DNA of 64,000 nt, from the NCBI GenBank assembly GCA_963835085.1, contig CAWIED010000001.1, forward strand, positions 1,302,001 through 1,366,000, read 5' to 3'. The notes under the pieces are model-generated. The model had not been told where the DNA came from. It searched no databases and saw only the letters and a list, made by a program, of their open reading frames with translations. Shown one piece after another: positions 42,269 through 53,437 of this stretch (its first letter is position 1; each line of letters starts with the position of its first letter). The stretch comes from JBDIAG01 sp963835085 (GTDB lineage: Bacteria; Actinomycetota; Actinomycetes; Actinomycetales; CAWJMD01). Made by a program: the position numbers and the translations under genes.

Positions 42269-43993
42269 ATGACTGAAGAGACCGCCACGCTGCAGGCGGA
42301 GATCGACGCATTACAGGCCGAGATCGCCATGCTCCGGCGGAGGATGGCCGATCAACCCGCCCGCATGCGCGCCCTGGAAGACCGCTCAGCCGCCCTGCAG
42401 CAGCAGGCGAAAGAACTGGCAGGTCGTAACGACCGATTGCAGCGCACGCTCACCGATGCCCGTGACCAGTTGCTGACGCTACGGGCCGAGGTGGAGCGGT
42501 TGGCCCAGCCGCCCAACGGGTACGCCACGATCCTGGCCACGCACGATGACGGCACCGCCGACATCATGCAGTCGGGCCGCAAGCTGCGGGTCGGCCTTGG
42601 CCCCGGCATGGACGCCGAGAATCTCAAGCCCGGCCAGGAGGTCATGCTCAACGAGGCCCTCAACGTCGTGTCCCCCAGCGGCTACGAACGCGTGGGCGAG
42701 CTCGTGACGATCAAGGAGTTCCTCGGCGACGACCGGGCGCTCGTGCTCGCCCGGGCCGACGAGGAACGGGTCGTCCGGCTCGCCGGCTCGCTGCTGGGTG
42801 AGAAGCTGCGGATAGGCGACGCGCTCACCTGCGAGCCCAAGTCGGGATTCGTCTACGAGAAGATCCCCAAGGCCGAGGTCGAAGAGCTGGTGCTCGAAGA
42901 GGTGCCCGACATCGACTACACCGACATCGGTGGGCTCGCCGGTCAGATCGAGCAGATCCGCGACGCCGTAGAACTGCCGTTCCTGCACCCGGACCTGTTC
43001 CGCGAACACGGACTCAAGGCGCCCAAGGGCATCCTGCTGTACGGGCCTCCCGGCTGTGGAAAGACGTTGATCGCCAAGGCGGTGGCGCATTCGCTCGCCG
43101 CACAGTCGGCCGAGCGGTTGGGCCACGATGAGGTGCGCAGCTACTTCCTCAACATCAAGGGTCCCGAGCTGCTCAACAAGTACGTGGGCGAGACCGAGCG
43201 GCACATCCGGCTCATCTTCGCCCGGGCTCGCGAGAAGGCCAGTGAGGGAACGCCAGTCGTGGTGTTCTTCGACGAGATGGAGTCGCTGTTCCGCACCCGC
43301 GGCTCAGGCGTGAGCTCCGACGTAGAGACCACGATCGTGCCGCAGCTGCTGGCCGAGATCGACGGTGTGGAGCGGCTGGACAACGTCATCGTCATCGGGG
43401 CCTCCAACCGTGAGGACATGATCGACCCAGCCATTCTGCGCCCCGGCCGGCTCGACGTGAAGATCAAGATCGAACGCCCGGACGCCGAGGCCGCCCGCGA
43501 CATCTTCGCCAAGTACCTCACCCCCGACCTGCCGATCAATGCCGAGGATCTCGCGCACAACGGTGGCAGCGCGCAGGCCTGTGTGGAGGCCATGATCCAG
43601 GCCACCGTGGAGCGGATGTACGAGGAGTCGGAGGAGAACCAGTTCCTCGAGGTGACCTACGCCGGCGGCGACAAGGAGATCTTGTACTTCAAAGACTTCA
43701 ACTCCGGCGCCATGGTGCAGAACATCGTCGACCGGGCCAAGAAGATGGCCATCAAAGACCTGTTGACCTCTGGGCAGCGGGGCCTTCGGGTCGAGCACCT
43801 GCTGGCGGCTTGCGTCGACGAGTTCAAGGAGAACGAAGACCTCCCCAACACCACCAACCCCGACGACTGGGCGCGCATCTCCGGCAAGAAGGGTGAGCGG
43901 ATCGTCTACATCCGCACCATCATCCAAGGCAAGAAGGGTGCCGAGCCCGGCAAGACCATCGACACCGTGGCGAACACGGGCCAGTACCTCTGA
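42269..43993 (+). CDS. arc: Proteasome-associated AAA ATPase (ARC/Mpa)
   Basis: 574 residues. Forms the hexameric ring that binds pupylated proteins through its coiled coils, unfolds them and feeds the 20S proteasome. N-terminal coiled coil (about 1-80), tandem OB region (about 85-220), AAA module with Walker A GPPGCGKT (about 259), Walker B VVFFDEME (about 331) and arginine-finger region. The C-terminal QYL is the docking tail that inserts in the proteasome alpha ring. Start preceded by GGGAGGTG. Confidence 0.97.
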   Translation: MTEETATLQAEIDALQAEIAMLRRRMADQPARMRALEDRSAALQQQAKELAGRNDRLQRTLTDARDQLLTLRAEVERLAQPPNGYATILATHDDGTADIMQSGRKLRVGLGPGMDAENLKPGQEVMLNEALNVVSPSGYERVGELVTIKEFLGDDRALVLARADEERVVRLAGSLLGEKLRIGDALTCEPKSGFVYEKIPKAEVEELVLEEVPDIDYTDIGGLAGQIEQIRDAVELPFLHPDLFREHGLKAPKGILLYGPPGCGKTLIAKAVAHSLAAQSAERLGHDEVRSYFLNIKGPELLNKYVGETERHIRLIFARAREKASEGTPVVVFFDEMESLFRTRGSGVSSDVETTIVPQLLAEIDGVERLDNVIVIGASNREDMIDPAILRPGRLDVKIKIERPDAEAARDIFAKYLTPDLPINAEDLAHNGGSAQACVEAMIQATVERMYEESEENQFLEVTYAGGDKEILYFKDFNSGAMVQNIVDRAKKMAIKDLLTSGQRGLRVEHLLAACVDEFKENEDLPNTTNPDDWARISGKKGERIVYIRTIIQGKKGAEPGKTIDTVANTGQYL

Positions 43994-44003
43994 GTCGCGA
44001 CGG

Positions 44004-44408
44004 ATGGTGAGTGGCAAGCTCACCCCGGCCTGTCCCTGCGGCCGCACCCGCGGGGGCAGCGTCCTGGGTTTCGATGAATGCTGTGGGCCTTTGGTGCGCG
44101 GCGAGCTCCAGGCCGGCACGGCCGAGCAGCTGATGCGCTCTCGGTACACGGCCTACGCACTGGGCGAGCTCGATCATGTCTTTCGCACCTGGCACCCCCG
44201 CACTCGCCCAGCCGACCTGAGCCTCGACCCGGGTCTCACGTGGTTGGGCCTGCGCATCTGCGACGTCGAGGCCGGCAGCTCCGACGACGACACCGGGACG
44301 GTGGAGTTCATCGCCCGCTACCGAGACGCCACCGGGCCCAACGAACTGCACGAGCGCAGCACGTTCGCCCGGCGAGCCGGGCGGTGGGTCTACGTGGCGG
44401 CGCTCTGA
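44004..44408 (+). CDS. YchJ-like UPF0225 protein
   Basis: 134 residues from ATG 44004, 10 bp after arc. N-terminal SEC-C-like Cys motif CPCGRTRG..FDECCGPLV, then AEQLMRSRYTAYALGELDHV and TWHPRTRP, the conserved YchJ block, then an NTF2-like C-terminal half (TVEFIARYRD; ERSTFARRAGRWVYVA). Molecular role not established for the family. Confidence 0.88.
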   Translation: MVSGKLTPACPCGRTRGGSVLGFDECCGPLVRGELQAGTAEQLMRSRYTAYALGELDHVFRTWHPRTRPADLSLDPGLTWLGLRICDVEAGSSDDDTGTVEFIARYRDATGPNELHERSTFARRAGRWVYVAAL

Positions 44409-44430
44409 GACCGGTCTGAGGGCAGGCTTC

Positions 44431-44901
44431 TCAACCGCGGCGTTGCGAGATCACTGCTCGGGCCACCAGCCGCCATCCCAACAGCAACACCCCCAACGCG
44501 ATGGCGGCCACGATGAGGAACGACACCGCGACACCGCGGCCGGTCGCCAACCGCAGGACCATGCCGACGGCCCAGGTGCTCACCCACACGATGCTCGCCA
44601 GCCGCCACGACAGCGGCGCTCGCCACACCCGGCCCACCAGCCAACCGGCAAACGTGCCGGTCAGAAACGGCCAGGCGGTGACCAATACACCCACCACCGC
44701 CCCCGACTCGTCGTGCGAACGCCGCCCGATGGCGGCGAAGGCCAGCACGGCCACCACGTCGAGGGCAAGGCCCAACCCGGTGCGGCGAGCCGAGGCAACC
44801 GGGCGCAGAGGGGCGGGCACAACGTCGGGATGGCTCGTGGCCGCACCACGGCCGGGAGTCGCGCTGGGGGAGGTCACCGCTCCACCGTACGACGATCCCA
44901 A
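44431..44901 (-). CDS. DUF3054-family membrane protein
   Basis: 156 residues. Four hydrophobic segments: ALDVVAVLAFAAIG, VGVLVTAWPFLTGTFAGWLV, SIVWVSTWAVGMVLRLATG and VSFLIVAAIALGVLLLGWRL. The RRSHDE motif after the first helix and the GW..GR.W pattern are typical of actinobacterial DUF3054 proteins. Function unknown. Convergent with the YchJ-like gene. Confidence 0.8.
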   Translation of the reverse strand: MGSSYGGAVTSPSATPGRGAATSHPDVVPAPLRPVASARRTGLGLALDVVAVLAFAAIGRRSHDESGAVVGVLVTAWPFLTGTFAGWLVGRVWRAPLSWRLASIVWVSTWAVGMVLRLATGRGVAVSFLIVAAIALGVLLLGWRLVARAVISQRRG

Positions 44902-44919
44902 GAATGCTCAGGCAAGGAC

Positions 44920-44975
44920 TTGACAGGATCCACTTCTGGCTTACTATCAAGATATATCGGTGACAGTCACCGATA
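44920..44975 (+). promoter_or_regulatory. padR promoter and operator
   Basis: TTGACA (44920-44925) and TACTAT (44942-44947) with a 16-bp spacer form a near-consensus promoter. A 21-bp perfect dyad at 44955-44975, with arms ATCGGTGAC / GTCACCGAT around one central A, covers the expected start of transcription. Such dyads are typical PadR boxes, so autorepression is likely. Confidence 0.82.
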
Positions 44976-44997
44976 GTTTTACAGAAGGTAGGTTCGC

Positions 44998-45669
44998 ATG
45001 AACGAGCGCGGACATCATCATCACCCGCATCACCCCCACGGAGCACCGATGGGGGAACACCACGGCCCGAGGCAATGGCCCGGCCGCAGCTTCGAGGGCC
45101 ACGGTGGCTGGGGCGCAGGCCCCGGACGCGGCGGCCCGCCGCCATGGCTGGCCGGCATGTTCGGCGCCGGCGGCCCCGGCCAGGGACGTGGCCCAGGCCG
45201 CGGCCCACGCGCCCGGCGAGGCGACGTACGCGCCGCCATTCTCGATGTGCTGCAGGCTGGTTCGCTGAACGGCTACCAGATCATCCAGCAGATCACCGAA
45301 CGCACCGGCGGCGCCTGGAAGCCCAGCCCCGGCTCGGTCTACCCCACCATCCAGCAACTGCAGGACGAAGACCTGGTGGAGACCGACGAGGCGAGCAAGG
45401 GCAAGCAGCTCAAGCTCACCCAGGCCGGCCGCGACTACGTCGCCGCCCACCCCGAGGAACTGGCCGCCGTCTGGCGTCCGTTCGTCGACGACAGCCAGGC
45501 CAGCGACAGCTTCGAGTCGACCCTCAAGCCCGAGCTCAAGAAGCTCGGCGGAGCGGTCTGGCAGCTCGTGGTCGCCGGCACGGAGGAGCAGCAGCGCGCC
45601 GCCGTAGACGTCCTCGTCGAGGCTCGGCGCAAGCTCTACGGCATCCTCGCCGACGAGTCCGAAAGCTGA
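44998..45669 (+). CDS. PadR-family regulator with His/Gly-rich N-terminus
   Basis: 223 residues. Residues 1-73 are low complexity, first His-rich (HHHHPHHPH) then Gly/Pro/Arg-rich. The PadR winged helix follows: DVRAAILDVLQAGSLNGYQI, GGAWKPSPGSVYPTIQQLQD, EDLVETDEASKGKQLKLT. The C-terminal dimerisation helices end at about 220. The His-rich head might bind metal. No transporter or target gene is adjacent on this strand. Confidence 0.92.
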   Translation: MNERGHHHHPHHPHGAPMGEHHGPRQWPGRSFEGHGGWGAGPGRGGPPPWLAGMFGAGGPGQGRGPGRGPRARRGDVRAAILDVLQAGSLNGYQIIQQITERTGGAWKPSPGSVYPTIQQLQDEDLVETDEASKGKQLKLTQAGRDYVAAHPEELAAVWRPFVDDSQASDSFESTLKPELKKLGGAVWQLVVAGTEEQQRAAVDVLVEARRKLYGILADESES

Positions 45670-45698
45670 ACCGACAGGTCAGCAACACCACAACGCGA

Positions 45699-45721
45699 GG
45701 CCGGCAACTGAGTTGCCGGCC
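45699..45721. terminator. Terminator hairpin between padR and kdpE
   Basis: GGCCGGCAAC (45699-45708) and GTTGCCGGCC (45712-45721) form a perfect 10-bp stem with a TGA loop, flanked by an outer CGCG/CGCG pair. It serves two convergent genes (padR ends 45669, kdpE ends 45760). Confidence 0.75.
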
Positions 45722-45759
45722 CTTCGCGTCCGCAGGTCCAGGCCTACCTCAGTCCGGGG

Positions 45760-46457
<698 letters not shown>

Positions 46458-46461
<4 letters not shown>

Positions 46462-49043
46462 GCGCTCGCCTGCGCTCCGGGAGACGTGACCGGGTCCGCC
46501 GGCGCCATGAGCGGGATCTCGACCACCATGGTCAGGCCACCACCGGGAGTGTCCTCGGCCGCGACGGTGCCGCCCAGGGAGTCGAGGAGGCCGCGGCACA
46601 CGGCCAGTCCCAGGCCGACCCCGTCTCCGACCGGGACGTCACCTGCCCGTCGAAAGGGAGCGAAGATGACGTCCTTCTGGTGCTCCGGGACTCCGGGGCC
46701 GTGGTCGACGATGCGCAGGTGGAGCCGGCCGGGCAGGGTGGATGCCTGAATGACGACCAGGTCGTCGCCCCCGTAGCGAAGAGCGTTCTCGATGAGGTTG
46801 GCCAGGACTCGTTCGAGCAGAACCGCATCAGTCGTCACCGCGGGAAGGTCGCACGGCAGGTCGAGTCGCACCGCGGCGCTCGACGGCAGTCCCACGAGGG
46901 CCCGTTGGAGCAGTTCGGTCACCTCGATCGCGGTGGGGTGGGTGGGTAGGGAGCCGCTCTGGATGCGGGACATGTCGAGCAGGTTGGCGACGAGCGACGA
47001 GAGCCGGTCGGTGGACTCCTCGATGGTCTCCAGCAGATCGGCGCGGTCGGCGTCGGTAAGGGTCAGCGCAGGTTCGCGAAGCGTGGAGACCGCGGCCTTG
47101 ATCCCCGCCAGCGGAGTTCGCAGATCGTGCGAGACGGTGGCAAGCAGAGTGGTGCGGGAGCGGTTGTCCCTGGCGAGCCGGTTGGCGGCTCCGGCCTGGG
47201 CGGCAAGCTCCGCACGGCTGAGAATGGCCTCGGCGTGTGCGGCGAAGGCGCTGACCAGACGCCGGTCGGCGGCTGAGACGACCGGGCCTTGCAGGACGAG
47301 CACGGCGTCGCGGCCCACGGGTGCCCGAACTGAGGAGTCCTCCACCCGGTGCATGTCGAAGCCGGTCGTCGCGGCCACGAGCTGCCATGGCTCGCGCGAC
47401 GTCGCCCGCCGGACGACTCCGGCCGCGTCCATCCCGAAGGCCTGGACGGTGCCATCCAGGAGTGCGGGCAGCGGAGCGATCTGGCCGAGGAGGTTCTGCG
47501 CGGCATCGGCGAGCAGCTGCGCCTCCCGCTGGGCGGCGCGGGCTGCGGCCGCGCGACTGTCACTGAGGTGCACCGCCGAGCCGACACCGACGGCGACGAC
47601 CACGAAGACGACGACCACCACGGCGTTGCGAGGGTCGCTGATCGAGAGGGTGTGGAGCGGGGGAGTGAGGAACCAGTTGAGGCACAGGCTGCCCAGCAGC
47701 GCACCGACCAAGGCCGGCAGGAAGCCTCCGACGAGGGCGGTGAGCACGGTGAGGGCGAGGAACAGCAACACCTCGAGCGGGAGGCCCTGCAAATCGCGGG
47801 TCGCGACGAGCGCCAGGGTGAGCAGGCTCGTTCCGACGGTGGCCAGCAGCCAGCCGCCGACGATTCGGCGGCGGCTCATCCAGACGTCGGCCTCCGCCGG
47901 CAGCCGGACCCATCGCCCCGGAGCCGCCCCTTCCCGGCGACTGCCGCGGCGCCGCCCGGGGCGCGCGGCCTCGTCGTGGGTCACCATGACGACGTCGATG
48001 TCGCCCGACCCCGCGACGACTGCGTCGGCGACGCTGCTGCGCACGGCCCGCAGCCAGGGAGCAGATCTGGAGGCCCCGAGGATGATCTGCCGGGCGTTGA
48101 CCGCGCGTGCCACCTGCAGAATCGAGCCAGCGACATCGCCGCCGGAGACCATGTGGAAGGTGCCACCAAGCTCGGACGTCAGCTCGCGAAGCGCCGTGAG
48201 CCGCTCGAGGTTGGCCTCGACCAGCCCGTCCGCCGCGGTGACATGCACAGCGACGAGCTCGCCGCCGGACCCCCGCGCCGCCACCTGGGCACCCCGCCGA
48301 AGCAGGGTCGCCCCCTCGAGCCCCCCGGTGAGTGCCACGACGACCCGTTCCCGGGTCGGCCATGGGTCGTGGATGCCATGGGCGGCCCGATAGGCCTCCA
48401 GGCCCTCGTCCACCCGGTCGGCGAGCCATAGCAACGACAGTTCGCGCAAGGCGCTGAGGTTGCCTTCGCGGAAGTAGTTCGCCAGTGCAGCGTCCACCTT
48501 GTCAGAGGCGTACACGTTGCCGTGCGCGAGCCGGCGACGCAGGGCGTGGGGAGACATGTCGACCAGCTCGATCTGATCGGCCGAGCGCACCACCTGGTCG
48601 GGCAGGGTCTCCTGTTGCCGGATGCCGGTGATGGCCTCGACGACGTCGTTGAGGCTCTCCAGGTGTTGGACGTTGACCGTGGAGATGACATCGATGCCGG
48701 CCCGCAGGAGTTCTTCCACGTCCTCCCAGCGTTTGCGATGCCGAGAGCCGGGCGCGTTGGTGTGGGCCAGTTCGTCGACGAGGGCGACCTGTGGCGCGCG
48801 GTCGAGGATGGCGTCGAGGTCCATCTCCTGCAGCCTGGCCCCCCGGTAAGTCACCTCTCGAAGGGGGACCCGCACCAGGCCCTCCAGCATCGACACCGTG
48901 TAGGCGCGGGCGTAGGTCTCGCAGACTCCGACGACGACGTCGGTGCCCCGCTCAAGCCGCCGCTTGCCTTCGTCGAGCATGGCGACGGTCTTGCCCACGC
49001 CGGGGGCAGCACCTAGATAGATGCGCAGCCGACCGCGTCGCAT
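46458..49043 (-). CDS. kdpD: Sensor histidine kinase of the kdp operon
   Basis: 861 residues. N-terminal KdpD domain with Walker A GAAPGVGKTVAML (about 11-23) and VDELAHTNAPGSRH; a UspA-like domain (about 250-365); four membrane helices of the DUF4118 region (about 400-500); GAF-like linker; His phosphorylation site SHDLRTPLAGIK; and an HATPase with NLIENALRYGG, DHGPGVP and GVGLGLAVCRG. Senses K+ limitation or osmotic change and phosphorylates KdpE. Confidence 0.97.
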
Positions 49044-49062
49044 AGTCCGATTCTCCCCCCGA

Positions 49063-49638
49063 TCAATCGCGCAGCCTGGCCACGGCGAGGTTCAGTTCCA
49101 CGACGTTCACCCGCGGCTCACCGAGAAACCCGAGGGTCCGTGGGGTCGTGTGCTGCCGGACGAGCGAGCGCAGCTCGGCCTGCGAGAGCCTCGTCGCCTT
49201 GGCGACCCGGGGAACCTGGTCAAGGGCGTACCCCGGTGAGATGTCCGGGTCGAGACCGCTCGCCGAGGCGGTGAGCGCATCGGGTGCGGCGACACCGGTG
49301 GCCGATACGTCCCCGGCCAGGGTGAGCGCTGCCAGGCGCCCCGCGACGGTCTTCTGCTGAGCGGGGTCGCTGCCGGGGAGGTTCGACCCGCCGCTGGTGT
49401 CACCGGCATAGTCGCTCGCCGAGGCCCGGCCGTGGAAGGTGTCCGCGCCCGTGAAGGACTGTCCGAGCAGAGAAGACCCGATCACGCTGCCGTGCTGCCG
49501 CACGAGGGACCCGCCGGCCTGCTCGCTGAAGGCGGCGCGCCCGATCCCCCAGATCAGGGCCGGGTACAAGGCGCCGAGCAGGATCGACAGAACGAGGAGC
49601 AGTCGCAGGGCGCCGGCCGTCTGGCGGAAGAGGTTCAT
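49063..49638 (-). CDS. kdpC: Potassium-transporting ATPase subunit C
   Basis: 191 residues with one N-terminal membrane helix (LRLLLVLSILLGALYPALIW), GSLVRQHGSVIGSSLLGQSF, FHGRASASDY, and the C-terminal VNVVELNLAVARL. KdpC stabilises the KdpFABC complex and helps couple KdpB to KdpA. Two bases after kdpB. Confidence 0.95.
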   Translation of the reverse strand: MNLFRQTAGALRLLLVLSILLGALYPALIWGIGRAAFSEQAGGSLVRQHGSVIGSSLLGQSFTGADTFHGRASASDYAGDTSGGSNLPGSDPAQQKTVAGRLAALTLAGDVSATGVAAPDALTASASGLDPDISPGYALDQVPRVAKATRLSQAELRSLVRQHTTPRTLGFLGEPRVNVVELNLAVARLRD

Positions 49639-49640
49639 GG

Positions 49641-51668
49641 TCAGCTCAGTCCAGGCAGGTGGGAGACGACGAGGTCGATCAGCTTGATGCCAATGAAGGG
49701 CGTGATGACGCCGCCCACCCCGTACACGAGGAGGTTGCGCCGCAACAGGGTCGCGGCACCCGCCGGGGTATAGCGAACTCCCTTGAGCGCCAATGGGATC
49801 AGCGCGACGATGATGAGCGCATTGAAGATGACCGCCGACAGGATCGCGGAGTCGGGCGAGGCCAGGTTCATGATGTTGAGCGCCGACAGCCCGGGCAGGA
49901 CCCCAACGAACATGGCGGGGATGATGGCGAAGTACTTGGCCACGTCGTTGGCCACCGAGAATGTTGTCAGCGCACCCCGGGTGATGAGCAACTGCTTGCC
50001 GATCGCCACGATGTCGATGAGCTTCGTCGGGTCGGAGTCGAGGTCGACCATGTTGCCGGCCTCCTTGGCCGCCGAGGTGCCGGAGTTCATGGCGACGCCC
50101 ACGTCGGCCTGGGCCAGCGCAGGGGCGTCGTTGGTGCCGTCACCGGTCATCGCGACGAGTCGTCCGCCCGTCTGCTCCTGGCGGATGAGGCGCATCTTCT
50201 CCTCCGGCGTGGCCTCGGCGAGGATGTCGTCGACGCCGGCCTCCTTGCCGATGGCCTGAGCCGTGAGGCGGTTGTCACCGGTCATCATCACGGTGCGCAA
50301 CCCCATCGCCCGCAAGGTCGCGAACCGCTCAGCGATGCCCGGCTTGACGACATCCTTGAGGCGGACGACGCCGAGGACCTGCGCCGGCTCTCCTGCACTT
50401 TGCCGGGCGACCACGAGGGGCGTGGCACCGTCGGCTGCTACCGCGTCGACGAGCGGCGTGGTCTCGTCCGGAACGTGGCCGCCGGTGCCCTCGACCCAGG
50501 CCGCGACGGCTGAGCCGGCGCCTTTCCGCAGCGCGACGCCCGAGACGAGGTCGATGCCACTCATCCGGGTCTGTGCGCTGAACTCGACGAGTTCGGCGTC
50601 GGTCGTCGACAGTTCCTGCGCTGCTTGCAGGGCCTCGGCCCCGTGCTGCAGCAGTGCCAGGTCGACGATCGAGCGTCCCTCGGGTGTCGGGTCGGCGAGA
50701 GATGAGACGTAGGCCGCGCGCGCCAGGTCGAGCTGGGCGATGCCCGGCAAGGAGAGGAACTCCGTGGCGCGCCGGTTGCCGAGCGTGATCGTGCCGGTCT
50801 TGTCCAGGAGCAGCGTGGAGACGTCGCCCGCCGCCTCGACCGCACGCCCCGACATGGCCAGCACGTTGTGCTGGACGAGCCGGTCCATTCCGGCGATGCC
50901 GATGGCCGACAGGAGTGCCCCGATGGTGGTCGGGATGAGACAGACCAGCAAGGCCACCAGGACGACGAGCGATTGTTGCCTGCCGCTGTACACGGCGAAG
51001 GGCTGCAGTGCCATGACCGTGACGAGGAAGACAATGGTCAAGGTGGTGAGCAGGATCGTCAGGGCGATCTCGTTAGGGGTCCGTTGTCGTTCGGCGCCCT
51101 CGACGAGCGCGATCATCCGGTCGATGAACGACTCGCCTGATTTCGTCGTGATGCGCACGACGATGCGATCCGACAGGACCGTCGTCCCTCCGGTCACCGC
51201 ACTCCGGTCACCGCCGGACTCCCGGATGACCGGAGCGGATTCACCGGTGACGGCGGACTCGTCGACAGAGGCGACACCCTCGATGACCTCCCCGTCGCCG
51301 GGGATGACCTGACCGGCCTCCACGACGACGACGTCCCCGACCCGCAGTTCGGAGCCGGGCACCTGCTGTTCGCTGCCGTCCTCAGCGAGCCGGCGTCCCA
51401 CCGTTCCGGTTCGGGTCGCGCGCAGCGAGGCCGCTTGGGCCTTGCCGCGACCTTCGGCGACGGCCTCCGCGAGGTTGGCGAACAGCACGGTCGCCCACAA
51501 CCACACAGTGACGCCCACGGTGAACACGCCCGGGTGGGCGATGGTGAGGACCGTGGTCAGCACAGCCCCGACCCACACCACGAAGATGACGGGTGACCTC
51601 CAGACATGCCGCGGGTCGAGTTTGCGACCGGCCTCGGGCAGAGCCGCGGTGATGCTCGACAGGTTCAT
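49641..51668 (-). CDS. kdpB: Potassium-transporting P-type ATPase subunit B
   Basis: 675 residues from ATG 51668, overlapping the kdpA stop (ATGA); a longer open frame upstream is only kdpA in another frame. P-type ATPase landmarks: phosphorylated Asp289 in LLLDKTGTITLGN, actuator TGES (VTGESAPV), nucleotide domain, hinge MTGDGTNDAPALAQADVGVA. Hydrolyses ATP to drive K+ uptake through KdpA. Confidence 0.97.
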   Translation of the reverse strand: MNLSSITAALPEAGRKLDPRHVWRSPVIFVVWVGAVLTTVLTIAHPGVFTVGVTVWLWATVLFANLAEAVAEGRGKAQAASLRATRTGTVGRRLAEDGSEQQVPGSELRVGDVVVVEAGQVIPGDGEVIEGVASVDESAVTGESAPVIRESGGDRSAVTGGTTVLSDRIVVRITTKSGESFIDRMIALVEGAERQRTPNEIALTILLTTLTIVFLVTVMALQPFAVYSGRQQSLVVLVALLVCLIPTTIGALLSAIGIAGMDRLVQHNVLAMSGRAVEAAGDVSTLLLDKTGTITLGNRRATEFLSLPGIAQLDLARAAYVSSLADPTPEGRSIVDLALLQHGAEALQAAQELSTTDAELVEFSAQTRMSGIDLVSGVALRKGAGSAVAAWVEGTGGHVPDETTPLVDAVAADGATPLVVARQSAGEPAQVLGVVRLKDVVKPGIAERFATLRAMGLRTVMMTGDNRLTAQAIGKEAGVDDILAEATPEEKMRLIRQEQTGGRLVAMTGDGTNDAPALAQADVGVAMNSGTSAAKEAGNMVDLDSDPTKLIDIVAIGKQLLITRGALTTFSVANDVAKYFAIIPAMFVGVLPGLSALNIMNLASPDSAILSAVIFNALIIVALIPLALKGVRYTPAGAATLLRRNLLVYGVGGVITPFIGIKLIDLVVSHLPGLS

Positions 51669-53311
51669 GACAAGGCCTCCGCGATGGGACCGAGGGCAAG
51701 GGCGGGAAAGAAGGTGAGGCCGGCGACGATGATCGCGACGCCGATGAGCAAAACGAGGAACAGCGGCGTATGCGTGGGCATCGTCCCTGCCGTGACGGGC
51801 CGCTTGGACTGCACGGCGAGCCGCCCAGCCAGCGCCAGGACGAGCACCATGGGCACGAACCGGCCGAACAGCATGCCGGCGGCCAGCGTGAGGTTGAACC
51901 AGGGCGTGTCGCCCGACAGGCCGGCGAAGGCCGAGCCGTTGTTGTTCGCGGCCGAGGTGTAGGCGTACAGCACCTCGGTCAGTCCGTGTGGCCCGTGCGC
52001 CAACATCGACTCCCGGGCCGCCGGCAGAACGATCGTGGCCGCCGCGCCGGCCAACGCCAGGGACGGGGTGACCACCGCATAGAGCGCCGCCATGGTGATC
52101 TCGGGCCGGCCGATCCGCTTGCCGAGGTACTCCGGCGTCCGGCCCACCATGAGACCGGCGAGGAACACGGTGAGGATCGCGACGATGACGATGCCGTAGA
52201 GGCCTGACCCGACTCCGCCGGGACTGATCTCGCCCAGCGCCATGTTCGTGAGGAGAACGCCACCGCCCAAGGGGCTGAAGCTTTCGTGCATCGAGTTGAC
52301 CGCTCCGGTGGAGGTGCTCGTCGTCGACGACGCGAACAGAGCCGAGGTCCAAACGCCGAAGCGGACCTCCTTGCCTTCCATCGAGCCGGTCGCAGCCGAG
52401 GCTGCCTGCACCTCCGCCCACGTCGTGAGGGCCACCCCGGCGGCCCACAGCATCCCGGCGAAGCCGAGCAGGGTCCAGCCCTGACGGCGATCGCCGACCA
52501 TGACCCCGAACGTGCGGGGAAGTGCGAACGGGATGAGCAGGAGAAGGAAGATCTCCAGGAAATTGGTGAAGGGGTTCGGGTTCTCGAAGGGATGGGCCGA
52601 GTTGGCGTTGAAATATCCACCACCATTCGTGCCCAGTTCCTTGATTGCCTCCTGGGAGGCGACCAGGCCCCCGGGCACCTGCTGGGTGCCCCCGAGCGCG
52701 TGGATGGTCTCCGGGGCGGAGAGGTTCTGGATGACACCGCCGGCGAGGAGCAGCAGTGCGGCGATGACGGCGATCGGCAGCAGGATTCTGGTGATGCCGC
52801 GCACCAGATCGACCCAGAAGTTGCCGAGGTCGCTCGTGCTCTGGCGTGCGATGCCGCGGATGACGACGACGGCGACGGCAAGCCCTACCGCGGCCGAGGC
52901 GAAGTTCTGGACGCTCAGGCCCACGGTCTGCACCAGCGGTGACGTGCCGACCTCACCGGCGTAGTTCTGCCAGTCGGTGTTGGTCACGAAGGAGATGGCT
53001 GTGTTGATCGCCGTAGTGGTGCCCATCCCGTGGGTGCCTTGCGCCAGCGGAAGCTGACGCTGGAGGGCGATGACGAGATAGAGCAGAACGATCGAGACTC
53101 CGGAGAAGACGACCAGGGAGCCCGCGTAGGTCTTCCACGTCTGTTGGGCACCCGGATTCACCCCGACGCACTTGTAGACGAGATTCTCGATGCGCCAGTC
53201 GTTCTCGTCCGTGTAGACGCGCGCCATCCAGTTCCCGAGGGGCACGTGCGTGCCGGCCAGGAGCACGACGAGGACGCCGATGGTCCACAGCCCGGCCGCG
53301 GCGTCGCTCAT
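51665..53311 (-). CDS. kdpA: Potassium-transporting ATPase subunit A
   Basis: 548 residues, channel-like K+ subunit with about ten helices. Selectivity-filter regions: SFVTNTDWQNYAGE, LGTNGGGYFNANSAHPFENP, and AANNNGSAFAGL. The start overlaps the kdpF stop. Normal length. Confidence 0.97.
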   Translation of the reverse strand: MSDAAAGLWTIGVLVVLLAGTHVPLGNWMARVYTDENDWRIENLVYKCVGVNPGAQQTWKTYAGSLVVFSGVSIVLLYLVIALQRQLPLAQGTHGMGTTTAINTAISFVTNTDWQNYAGEVGTSPLVQTVGLSVQNFASAAVGLAVAVVVIRGIARQSTSDLGNFWVDLVRGITRILLPIAVIAALLLLAGGVIQNLSAPETIHALGGTQQVPGGLVASQEAIKELGTNGGGYFNANSAHPFENPNPFTNFLEIFLLLLIPFALPRTFGVMVGDRRQGWTLLGFAGMLWAAGVALTTWAEVQAASAATGSMEGKEVRFGVWTSALFASSTTSTSTGAVNSMHESFSPLGGGVLLTNMALGEISPGGVGSGLYGIVIVAILTVFLAGLMVGRTPEYLGKRIGRPEITMAALYAVVTPSLALAGAAATIVLPAARESMLAHGPHGLTEVLYAYTSAANNNGSAFAGLSGDTPWFNLTLAAGMLFGRFVPMVLVLALAGRLAVQSKRPVTAGTMPTHTPLFLVLLIGVAIIVAGLTFFPALALGPIAEALS

Positions 53312-53397
53312 CAGAACTTCTCCGGGTGCAGCAGGGCATAGGCCAGATAGGCCAGGAGTCCGAGTCCCACGAGGAGGCCGACTATGTTCTCGATCAC
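53311..53397 (-). CDS. kdpF: Potassium-transporting ATPase small subunit F
   Basis: 28-residue single-helix peptide from GTG 53397: MIENIVGLLVGLGLLAYLAY then ALLHPEKF. The helix and the ...PE(K/R)F ending are characteristic of KdpF, which stabilises the complex in the membrane. TGA overlaps the kdpA ATG (ATGA). It is the first gene of the kdp operon. Confidence 0.93.
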   Translation of the reverse strand: MIENIVGLLVGLGLLAYLAYALLHPEKF

Positions 53398-53437
53398 GCT
53401 TTCAGCGTCGGCCTCGGACCCGTTTCACCGCGCCGTG

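Noticed and set aside
49669..52448. A kdpB frame starting about 260 codons upstream of 51668
   Set aside because: The extra N-terminus is kdpA read in another frame. The ATG at 51668 with ATGA overlap gives the normal KdpB start.
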